This document shows, piece after piece, positions 39,646 through 45,492 of a stretch of 64,000 bases of DNA (its first letter is position 1; each line of letters opens with the position of its first letter). Source of the DNA: Reinekea forsetii. Its GTDB lineage: Bacteria > Pseudomonadota > Gammaproteobacteria > Pseudomonadales > Natronospirillaceae. The stretch is taken from assembly GCF_018860385.1 (NCBI RefSeq), contig NZ_JAHKPH010000014.1, forward strand, positions 62,001-126,000. Direction: 5' to 3'. Under the pieces are notes generated by a model that saw nothing but the letters and a program-made list of their open reading frames with translations, searched no databases and was not told the DNA's origin. Made by a program: the position numbers and the translations under genes.

Positions 39646-41712
39646 TCAATCACTTACAGAATTATTAAGCTGGCCCATATTAATAGCCACGTCCGCACTT
39701 TTTATAGTTTCAGGGCGATGGGCAACAATGATGCGTGTCACGTCCATTTTCTTTATATTGCTATTCACAACGGACTCACGCTCAACATCTAAGTGACTGG
39801 TGGCTTCGTCTAGAAATAATAATTTTGGTTCACGGTAAAGTGCTCGCGCTAGGATCACGCGTTGTTTTTGGCCGCCGCTGAGAGAGGTGCCCATGTCCCC
39901 GACCAAGGTATTGTATCGCATGCCAAACTTTAAAATATCTTCATGCACGGCTGCTTTTTGGGCGCATAAGGCTATTTTCTCGAAATCGAGTTTAGGATCA
40001 AAGCAGGCTATATTGTCAGCTACCGAACCCGACAAAAGCTGATCATCTTGCATCACCGCGGCTATTTGGGTGCGATAATCATCTCGCTTAGTAATGTCCA
40101 CTCCATCAACTAAGACTTGCCCACTATTAGGCTTTAACAAACCCATCATTACTTTCAGTAAGGTAGTTTTGCCGCAGCCACTTGGGCCGACGATAGCAGC
40201 CGATTGACCTGCGGGGATGCGAAAGCTAATATTTTCAAAGATAGAATCGTCTGTTTCAGAATAACGGAAAGTTAAGTTCTTAACTTCAATAGATCCTTTA
40301 ACATCAGATAGATGTTGAAGGTTTGCGGTATGTCGGTCTACATCTTCGGCTTCGGTAAAGGTTATATCAGCAAGCCGATCAAGATGAAGGCCAATCATCT
40401 TGAATTCGATGAGCATATCTATTAGCCCATCCATACGAGCAACAAACTGGTTTTTATAGCTCATAAACGCATAGAGCATACCCAAAGACATTAGGTTACC
40501 CATCACCGACGTTGCCAATAGGTATATAACGACTATGTTTTCTATACCAAATAGCAGACTATTTAGGGTTTCATAGGCAATGCCCCATTTTGCAACGGAC
40601 ACGTCGGTATTTAGAGCTTCAGTGTATTTATTTTGCCATAAATTTTGTCGGTCATTCTCCCGCTGAAAAAGTTTAACCGTTTGAATGGCTCGAACAGACT
40701 CCATAAAATTAGAATCTTCTTTGGCATGTGCAATTATACTTTCTTCAGATAAGCGACGAAAAGGGCGATAAAGAGCAAAGCGCAACAAGGTGTATAGGCC
40801 AGCGATGACTAAGACAACCAAGGCAACTTTTACAGAGTATATAAACATCGCCGTTAACGTGATTACAGCCATTACGCCATCGACTATGGAGCTAACTAAG
40901 CCCGTGGTAAGCAAATCTTTAACGGACTGTAACGACCCAAAACGAGAAACAACATCACCTATATGGCGTTTTTCAAAATAGTCTAAAGGCAACCTAATAA
41001 GGTGACGAAATAAATTGGCGGCCATCTGATAGTTCAATTTTGTCGATAGATGCAAGATCACAAAGCTACGCAGAGTATCAGTTGCGGTTTGCAACAGCAT
41101 AAGTAAGCCAAACCCCAGCGCCAAGACCAACAATAAACTGCCGTCGTTCCGTAACAGCACATCATCAACAACCGTTTGCATATAAAAAGGTGCAACCACT
41201 GCAAAGAGCTGCAATAGAAAGGACAGCGCCACAATGGTGATTATATTTCGCTTAAGTCCAAAAATACGCTGCCAAAAGTGAGACAAGGTCAGCTTTTGTC
41301 GCACCTCCTTTCTCTCGAATTTTGCAGTGGGTGTTAACTCAAGCGCAATTCCCGTGAAGTGCGCTGAAAACTCAGTGTGGCTATAAGTGACTTCTCCGAT
41401 CGCAGGATCAAGAACCGTAACTTTGTTTTTGCCTACGGCCTTTAAAACAACAAAGTGGTTCATATCCCAATGCAAGATGCATGGGAGTTGAAGCTTAGAT
41501 AAATCAGCAAGGTCTAATTGCAAAGCTCGACCCGCTAATTCTAACTTCGCAGAGATATCCATGAGCTGCTTTAAGTTTGTGCCTTGTGAAGAAATCTTAA
41601 ATTGATTTCTTAAATTTGAGAGGTCAGATACATAGCCATAGTGGCCTGCGATCATGCCGACGCAGGCAAGACCACATTCTGAAATTTCCGTTTGTAGTAT
41701 TAGCTTAAGCAT
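39646..41712 (-). CDS. Peptidase-containing ABC exporter (PCAT), intact copy
   Basis: 688 residues. The N-terminal C39 peptidase is complete: Gln7, Cys13 in 'EISECGLAC', His86 in 'MNHFVVL', Asp102 in 'LDPAIGE'. Six membrane helices follow (about 155-440), then the ATPase with Walker A 'GPSGCGKTTL', signature 'LSGGQKQR' and Walker B 'LLFLDEA'. Such exporters cut double-glycine leaders and export the core peptide. This is the only full-length copy of three in the island. No good ribosome site is seen before ATG 41712; GGAAAAG lies rather far upstream. Confidence 0.93.
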   Translation of the reverse strand: MLKLILQTEISECGLACVGMIAGHYGYVSDLSNLRNQFKISSQGTNLKQLMDISAKLELAGRALQLDLADLSKLQLPCILHWDMNHFVVLKAVGKNKVTVLDPAIGEVTYSHTEFSAHFTGIALELTPTAKFERKEVRQKLTLSHFWQRIFGLKRNIITIVALSFLLQLFAVVAPFYMQTVVDDVLLRNDGSLLLVLALGFGLLMLLQTATDTLRSFVILHLSTKLNYQMAANLFRHLIRLPLDYFEKRHIGDVVSRFGSLQSVKDLLTTGLVSSIVDGVMAVITLTAMFIYSVKVALVVLVIAGLYTLLRFALYRPFRRLSEESIIAHAKEDSNFMESVRAIQTVKLFQRENDRQNLWQNKYTEALNTDVSVAKWGIAYETLNSLLFGIENIVVIYLLATSVMGNLMSLGMLYAFMSYKNQFVARMDGLIDMLIEFKMIGLHLDRLADITFTEAEDVDRHTANLQHLSDVKGSIEVKNLTFRYSETDDSIFENISFRIPAGQSAAIVGPSGCGKTTLLKVMMGLLKPNSGQVLVDGVDITKRDDYRTQIAAVMQDDQLLSGSVADNIACFDPKLDFEKIALCAQKAAVHEDILKFGMRYNTLVGDMGTSLSGGQKQRVILARALYREPKLLFLDEATSHLDVERESVVNSNIKKMDVTRIIVAHRPETIKSADVAINMGQLNNSVSD

Positions 41713-41899
41713 AAGTTATATTAATTTCTTTTCCTTGTTGCATTCTCACTTCCTAAATATATAAACGCTTCTGTTACTGCTTCAAACCTGTCACGGGGTC
41801 AGCATTATTTTTTGAACAATACAATACTCGCAAACTTTGATATCTACCTATGTAAACGATAAACCCCAGTAAATACTGACAAATATTTTAGACTTAACC

Positions 41900-42258
41900 C
41901 TTAAGGTATGGACTATGTGGCTTAACCGCTAAAAAACCTATCTAGCTATAATTTAACTTCCTGATCACCTAACCTGGATTGTGACTTTTTTACCTGCTGA
42001 CTTAAAATCAGAAAATTATTATGAGTCCAATGCTAAGAACAAGGCAGTTGAAGCTGAGGCAAGCCTTACAGCCCTAACTGTAAAGCTCCAACTTCGTAGC
42101 AATACCTATGAGCTACTTTAAAAGGTTTCTTGTGATGAACTTTGAATTAGTCGCTTAAATTGGAGACAGCTGATACTTAATCATGGTAACTCGCTCTAAT
42201 ACCTATATGGACAAGGTCCAATTCTGAAATCTCGATTTATAGCATAATTTTCCAAATT
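41900..42258 (-). pseudogene. Decayed third copy of the PCAT C39 domain
   Basis: This otherwise gene-free stretch aligns by eye, on the minus strand, with the first about 360 bp of both other PCAT copies. It shares 'GATTTCAGAATTGG' (start of the C39 domain), 'CTCCAATTTAAG', 'TCACAAGAAACC', 'CTACGAAGTTGGA', 'GCTTCAACTGCC' and 'AGCATTGGA' in the right order and spacing. Stops and indels are scattered through it and the ATG is lost. It is an old duplicate, far more diverged than the truncated copy at 43631. Confidence 0.7.
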
Positions 42259-42275
42259 TAAACTGTTGTATTAAG

Positions 42276-42593
42276 TTAATCTGCGCAACGAAGTCTAAGA
42301 ATTAGTTTTTCTTCATTATATGTTTCCTTTTTTTCGTCAAGTAGAAGGCTTGTAGTAACTGTCATTGTTATTACCTCACCTCTAGCGATTAGCTCTGAGC
42401 AGGTGATCTTTGCCAATGAGTCTATAGTGCTTCCATCTAATTTTTCAAAAAACTTAGAATCTTTAGATATTTTATACTGACTGCCGTCATAATTTAGATC
42501 TAACCGATTTGCATCACCAACTAACACGTCTGCATATAAATTACTGAGGACAGCTACACCAACACCAAATAGAATTTTGTATTTTATATTCAC
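42276..42593 (-). CDS. Small exported protein of the bacteriocin-like island
   Basis: 105 residues with a signal peptide (about 1-21, ending LYA). The mature part has two Cys ('KITCSELIARG' and 'LRLRCAD'), which could form a disulphide, and a Thr-rich strand 'ITMTVTTSLLL'. It follows the P6 precursor gene with a UUCG-loop hairpin between them. An immunity or accessory role is an inference from position; no family recognised. Confidence 0.6.
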   Translation of the reverse strand: MNIKYKILFGVGVAVLSNLYADVLVGDANRLDLNYDGSQYKISKDSKFFEKLDGSTIDSLAKITCSELIARGEVITMTVTTSLLLDEKKETYNEEKLILRLRCAD

Positions 42594-42617
42594 AATATTT
42601 TTCCCTTATTTAAAGTA

Positions 42618-42635
42618 GGGGTAGCGAACTACCCC
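42618..42635 (-). promoter_or_regulatory. UUCG-loop hairpin after peptide gene P6
   Basis: On the transcript strand GGGGTAG-TTCG-CTACCCC forms a 7-bp stem with the very stable UUCG tetraloop. There is no T run, so it looks like an mRNA-stabilising or attenuating hairpin rather than a full terminator. Confidence 0.6.
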
Positions 42636-42645
42636 CAAAATCTCA

Positions 42646-42888
42646 TCATGTACCCTGAGGCAAGTTGTGAGCTTGTTTTCTAGCAGCTCGATCTGCTGAT
42701 CTAGCATCTGCGCAACTCGAAGTTACCGTAATACTAGTACTAGTACTTTTAACAAATACCACTCCTTTGCTCGAACTTGCTGTCGTATTATTGGTAACAC
42801 TACTAGCACCGCTGCTATTACACTGTTCAAGGACAGTAGCTCCACCAAATACTTCTTTTAAATTCAATTCATTTACGATAATTATCAT
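42646..42888 (-). CDS. Double-glycine precursor peptide P6
   Basis: 80 residues. The leader ends in 'LNLKEVFGG', a classic double-glycine cleavage site (after residue 16), followed by a core starting ATVLEQCNSSG. The core is rich in Ser and Thr with two Cys. AAGGGG lies seven bases before the ATG and overlaps the stop of P5, so the two are translationally coupled. Cys positions and the motifs 'CNSSGAS' and 'CADAR' parallel P5 ('CNSIGAS', 'CGEAR'), so they are paralogues. Likely cut and exported by the PCAT. Confidence 0.75.
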   Translation of the reverse strand: MIIIVNELNLKEVFGGATVLEQCNSSGASSVTNNTTASSSKGVVFVKSTSTSITVTSSCADARSADRAARKQAHNLPQGT

Positions 42889-42897
42889 ATCAACCCC

Positions 42898-43137
42898 TTA
42901 AGTATTGCGAGCTTCGCCACAAGTCATGGTATATGTTGTGGAGCTTGATGTGCTGGCGGTACCAGTAACCTTACCAACAGTCTCGTTTACAGACAGTTTG
43001 TTCGTAACGGTTATAGTAACCTTATCATTGTCGCTTGCTCCTATTGAATTGCAATAATTGGCTACTAGTGACTTAACTTCGTCTGAACTTCCAGAACCAC
43101 ATACTTCAGCTAATTCAATCCCAACTAATTCTTTCAT
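42898..43137 (-). CDS. Double-glycine-like precursor peptide P5
   Basis: 79 residues. The leader 'MKELVGIELAEVCGSG' has the usual amphipathic ELxxIE pattern, but the cleavage site reads GS-G rather than GG. The core contains two Cys ('NYCNSIGAS' and 'TMTCGEARNT') and Ser/Thr-rich beta segments. It is preceded by stem-loop A1. The ribosome site AAAAGG is only two bases from the ATG, as in the repeat copy at 45030. With P6 it may form a two-peptide product (inference). Confidence 0.68.
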   Translation of the reverse strand: MKELVGIELAEVCGSGSSDEVKSLVANYCNSIGASDNDKVTITVTNKLSVNETVGKVTGTASTSSSTTYTMTCGEARNT

Positions 43138-43157
43138 TTCCTTTTCATTTTATAATT

Positions 43158-43197
43158 TACAACCCCAGTCATCTTGGCGATTTCCTCAAAGGTTGTA
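43158..43197 (-). promoter_or_regulatory. Stem-loop A1 in the leader of P5
   Basis: TACAACC (43158-43164) pairs perfectly with GGTTGTA (43191-43197). The 26-nt loop holds the core GTCATCTTGG (43168-43177), shared with the B elements. It lies about 20 bp before the P5 start on the transcript strand. Confidence 0.65.
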
Positions 43198-43254
43198 TTG
43201 GTTTACAAGAAAGTGAACCATTTCACTCGCTCGATTTGCTCTATAGCAAATTTT

Positions 43255-43407
43255 TTAAAGTATATTCACATTAATTGGTCTTGGAGTCGGCAACAAAAGC
43301 TTCTTGCCACCTACTTTTGGCAATGATCTACCTTTGTGTTTTGGCGTTACAGCACTTCGACCAGCGCCTTTTACTTCTACTAGATTTTTAGGACCAATAT
43401 CTTCCAT
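43255..43407 (-). CDS. Small basic proline-rich peptide P4 (50 aa)
   Basis: A 50-residue gene read from the minus strand. It begins MEDIGPKNLVEVKGAGRS and ends TPRPINVNIL. 'NLVEVKGAG' resembles a double-glycine leader with GA or AG at the cleavage site; a later 'KVGG' is an alternative. The core is basic and proline-rich. AAAAGGA lies nine bases before the ATG. A copy (P2) differing by one codon lies at 45148-45300. Translation is supported by this conservation and by the ribosome site. Confidence 0.65.
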   Translation of the reverse strand: MEDIGPKNLVEVKGAGRSAVTPKHKGRSLPKVGGKKLLLPTPRPINVNIL

Positions 43408-43437
43408 GTGTTTTCCTTTTCAAGTTTTATTGTTAAA

Positions 43438-43463
43438 CTCGAAAGACCTCATTCCTTTTCGAG
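43438..43463 (-). promoter_or_regulatory. Hairpin in the P4 leader
   Basis: CTCGAAA (43438-43444) pairs with TTTCGAG (43457-43463), enclosing a purine-rich AGGAATGAGG loop on the transcript strand. It is identical in the second module (45331-45356). Confidence 0.5.
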
Positions 43464-43472
43464 TGTTGGTTA

Positions 43473-43516
43473 GGGGCGCTTCCGGTCATCTTGGCGGATA
43501 TCTCAAGGGGCGCCCC
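43473..43516 (-). promoter_or_regulatory. Stem-loop B1 in the leader of P4
   Basis: GGGGCGC (43473-43479) pairs with GCGCCCC (43510-43516), and an inner stem TCCG (43481-43484)/CGGA (43495-43498) closes the conserved loop GTCATCTTGG. The core is the same as in stem-loop A but the outer stem is wholly different and still fully paired. Confidence 0.7.
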
Positions 43517-43599
43517 GCTTTTATCACCATCAAACGTGTGATTCCTTTCTACTCGTTTATCATCTCTAATTTTCACTATCGAAATTATGCAGCCAAGCA

Positions 43600-43648
43600 C
43601 TACAACCTACCTTTTAAACTGAATAGGGGCTCAAATAACCATTCTAAT
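43600..43648 (-). pseudogene. 3'-terminal remnant of an hlyD copy
   Basis: On the minus strand these bases encode 'LEWLFEPLFSLKGRL' followed by a stop, identical in protein to the end of the intact hlyD at 45493. It is joined directly to the truncated PCAT gene, in another reading frame, at about 43648. Confidence 0.8.
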
Positions 43649-44176
43649 AGGGAAGGGCGCAACCACCGCAAAGAGCTGTAATAAAAAAGACAGCGCCACA
43701 ATGGTGATTATATTTTGTTTAAGTCCAAAAATACGTTGCCAAAAGTGAGACAAGGTTAGCTTTTGTCGCACTTCCTTTTTCTCGAATTTTGCAGTGGGTG
43801 TTAGCTCAAGTGCAATACCGGTGAAGTGCTGTGAAAACTCCGCATGACTATAAACCACCTCACCAATAGCCGGATCAAGAATCGTGACTTTGGATTTACC
43901 AACAGCCTTTAATACAACAAAGTGATTCATGTCCCAATGTAAGATGCAAGGGAGTTGGAGCTGTGACAAATCTGCAAGGTCTAACTGCAAAGCTCGACCC
44001 GCTTGCTCTAACTTCGCAGCTATATCCATGAGCTGCTTTAAGTTGGTGCCTTGCAACGAAATCTTAAATTGATTTCTTAAATTTGAGAGGTCAGATACAT
44101 AGCCATAGTGACCCGCGATCATACCGACGCAGGCAAGACTACATTCTGAAATTTCGGTTTGTAGTATTAATTTCAT
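43631..44176 (-). CDS. Truncated PCAT: C39 peptidase domain only
   Basis: About 181 residues from ATG 44176. It is nearly identical to the N-terminus of the intact exporter and keeps the whole C39 site (Gln, Cys in 'SECSLAC', His in 'MNHFVVL', Asp in 'LDPAIGE'). It runs into the first membrane helix and stops after 'VVAPF' followed by the foreign tail PIRMVI, which is read out of frame from an hlyD remnant. It may be dead, or it may still act as a free leader peptidase, since the catalytic domain is undamaged. Confidence 0.8.
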   Translation of the reverse strand: MKLILQTEISECSLACVGMIAGHYGYVSDLSNLRNQFKISLQGTNLKQLMDIAAKLEQAGRALQLDLADLSQLQLPCILHWDMNHFVVLKAVGKSKVTILDPAIGEVVYSHAEFSQHFTGIALELTPTAKFEKKEVRQKLTLSHFWQRIFGLKQNIITIVALSFLLQLFAVVAPFPIRMVI

Positions 44177-44188
44177 CAAGTTTTTTAT

Positions 44189-44392
44189 CTACCTTATTTC
44201 GCCAACAAATTCGAAATCGAAATATTTGAATACTGTAAGCAGGATAGCGAAGTAAATGTCCATAAATTGAAGTCGATAAAACAATGATTCTTCTAGCTCA
44301 ACACTGTTGTCTACGTAAAAAATAATAGCAGCGATATCTCATACGAATGCTTCGCGCTGCTAAAGTAGGGCAGGGACTACAATTCTCTTCAT
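44189..44392 (-). pseudogene. Possible broken small gene
   Basis: From ATG 44392 one frame reads MKRIVVPALL, a stop, six residues, a second stop, then 49 open residues ending 'FKYFDFEFVGEIR'. The last part is protein-like, with a hydrophobic 'DIYFAILLTVF' segment. It ends just before the truncated PCAT. The rest of the 320-bp gap shows nothing else. Reading it as a broken accessory or immunity gene is tentative. Confidence 0.35.
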
Positions 44393-44501
44393 AAATCGCC
44401 CAAACAAAGACCCTCTAAAAATTTAGCACTACTTGGCTAGCAGATTAATTAGGCAGAAAAAATGTTACATCCCAACTGTTAGATTACTCACCTCCCTAAG
44501 T

Positions 44502-44690
44502 CTACTCTTCCAAGGAGGATTTATTTACTCTTAGATTCCTCCCTAGTTTTGGCCAATAAACAATTAAAAAATGCGTAATCAGTAATCCCACCAGTGCAAC
44601 TGTATTAAGCATCTCACCTGATTGATAATTAACTACAATCACAAATGACAGCATAAATAGAATTTCTAAAATCCCCCTTAAATTCATCAA
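44502..44690 (-). CDS. Small two-helix membrane protein, immunity-like
   Basis: 62 residues with two hydrophobic segments (about 8-22 and 28-46) and a basic tail ('KLGRNLRVNK'). Either the first or second ATG may be used (MMNL). Its size and its place immediately downstream of precursor P3 suit a bacteriocin immunity protein, which usually sits next to its peptide gene. That role is inferred from context only. Confidence 0.55.
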   Translation of the reverse strand: MMNLRGILEILFMLSFVIVVNYQSGEMLNTVALVGLLITHFLIVYWPKLGRNLRVNKSSLEE

Positions 44691-44767
44691 ACCTTTTCCT
44701 CCTAACTTAATATTTTATTAAACTCGGTATAAATCAACTAAAACTTAAAAACTCAATAGCCAACTTA

Positions 44768-44784
44768 GGGGGAGAGCCCCCCCC
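44768..44784 (-). promoter_or_regulatory. GC hairpin after peptide gene P3
   Basis: GGGGG and CCCCC arms flank a short AGAG loop (on the transcript strand, loop CTCT) 13 bp after the P3 stop. Similar GC hairpins follow P6 and P1. There is no T run. Confidence 0.5.
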
Positions 44785-44796
44785 TTCCTTACTAAA

Positions 44797-45024
44797 TTAG
44801 TTACATGTTGCTATTGAAACAAGACCAGCGGCCATAGAAACATATGGAGCTTTTTTCGCTGAAAGTACTGCAACATACTGTGAACCTCTGCAAATATCTT
44901 TCTTTGCCTTCTTAGAATCCCCCTTAATTGCAGAAGTGGCCCAACCAGGGTGGCCACTATAGCCACCGTTAATCAACTTGCCACCATTCACTTCTCTTAC
45001 TAAATTCAGGCTTAATTCTTTCAT
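44797..45024 (-). CDS. Double-glycine precursor peptide P3
   Basis: 75 residues from ATG 45024 (77 from ATG 45030; the second ATG has the better spacing to AAAAGG). The leader reads 'KELSLNLVREVNGG', a textbook double-glycine leader, followed by a core starting KLINGGYSGHPGW. The core has two Cys ('DICRGS' and the C-terminal 'ATCN'), a lysine-rich middle and a hydrophobic, glycine- and alanine-rich end ('YVSMAAGLVSIA'), like class II bacteriocins or microcins. Exported by the island's PCAT (inference). The membrane protein at 44502 is its likely immunity partner. Confidence 0.8.
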   Translation of the reverse strand: MKELSLNLVREVNGGKLINGGYSGHPGWATSAIKGDSKKAKKDICRGSQYVAVLSAKKAPYVSMAAGLVSIATCN

Positions 45025-45050
45025 TTTCATTTCCTTTTCATTTTAAAATT

Positions 45051-45090
45051 TACAACCCCAGTCATCTTGGCGATTTCCTCAAAGGTTGTA
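45051..45090 (-). promoter_or_regulatory. Stem-loop A2 in the leader of P3
   Basis: Same perfect 7-bp outer stem and core as A1, at the same distance before the P3 start, although the peptides P3 and P5 themselves are unrelated in their cores. Confidence 0.65.
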
Positions 45091-45147
45091 TTGGTTTACA
45101 AGAAAGTGAACCATTTCACTCGCTCGATTTGCTCTATAGCAAATTTT

Positions 45148-45300
45148 TTAAAGTATATTCACATTAACTGGTCTTGGAGTCGGCAACAAAAGCTTCTTGC
45201 CACCTACTTTTGGCAATGATCTACCTTTGTGTTTTGGCGTTACAGCACTTCGACCAGCGCCTTTTACTTCTACTAGATTTTTAGGACCAATATCTTCCAT
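45148..45300 (-). CDS. Small basic proline-rich peptide P2 (50 aa)
   Basis: Second copy of P4, read from the minus strand, with one residue changed (Ile to Val in 'TPRPVNVNIL'). It has the same ribosome site and the same upstream hairpins. It lies 190 bp after hlyD and 120 bp before P3. The near identity of the two copies contrasts with the drift in the flanking hlyD tails. The peptide may be a toxin, an inducer or a chaperone-like partner; sequence alone does not decide. Confidence 0.65.
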   Translation of the reverse strand: MEDIGPKNLVEVKGAGRSAVTPKHKGRSLPKVGGKKLLLPTPRPVNVNIL

Positions 45301-45365
45301 GTGTTTTCCTTTTCAAGTTTTATTGTTAAACTCGAAAGACCTCATTCCTTTTCGAGTGTTGGTTA

Positions 45366-45409
45366 GGGGCGCTTCCGGTCATCTTGGCGGATATCTCAAG
45401 GGGCGCCCC
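45366..45409 (-). promoter_or_regulatory. Stem-loop B2 in the leader of P2
   Basis: Identical to B1 in stem, inner stem and loop core GTCATCTTGG. Two bases outside the element are among the few that differ from copy 1. Confidence 0.7.
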
Positions 45410-45492
45410 GCTTTTGTCACCATCAAACGGGTGATTCTTGTCTGTTCGTTTATCATTTCTAATTTTCACTATCGAAATCATGCAGCCAAGCA

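Larger units (their letters stand above)
43138..43648. repeat. Duplicated module, copy 1
   Basis: About 510 bp repeated directly at 45031-45541 (offset 1893). It spans the last codons of hlyD, stem-loop B, peptide P4/P2, stem-loop A and the region just before the next peptide start. The part 43141-43521 differs from copy 2 at about two positions, while 43522-43648 differs at about twelve. Confidence 0.85.

Noticed and set aside
43158-43516. Stem-loops A and B as integron attC sites
   Set aside because: They lack the paired RYYYAAC/GTTRRRY core sites and the L/R box order, no integrase is present, and the genes are not in separate cassettes.
43304-43681. A plus-strand ORF of 125 codons, with a similar one of 172 codons at 45197-45715, both beginning MPPTFGNDLP
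   Set aside because: They are antisense to P4/P2 and hlyD and are alike only because the DNA is duplicated. They lack ribosome sites, and all other island genes are on the minus strand.
45301-45460. A 50-codon minus-strand ORF before P2 (MISIVKIRND start), open also in copy 1
   Set aside because: The ATG is ATA in copy 1, there is no ribosome site, and the sequence is better explained by stem-loop B and the hairpin that it spans.
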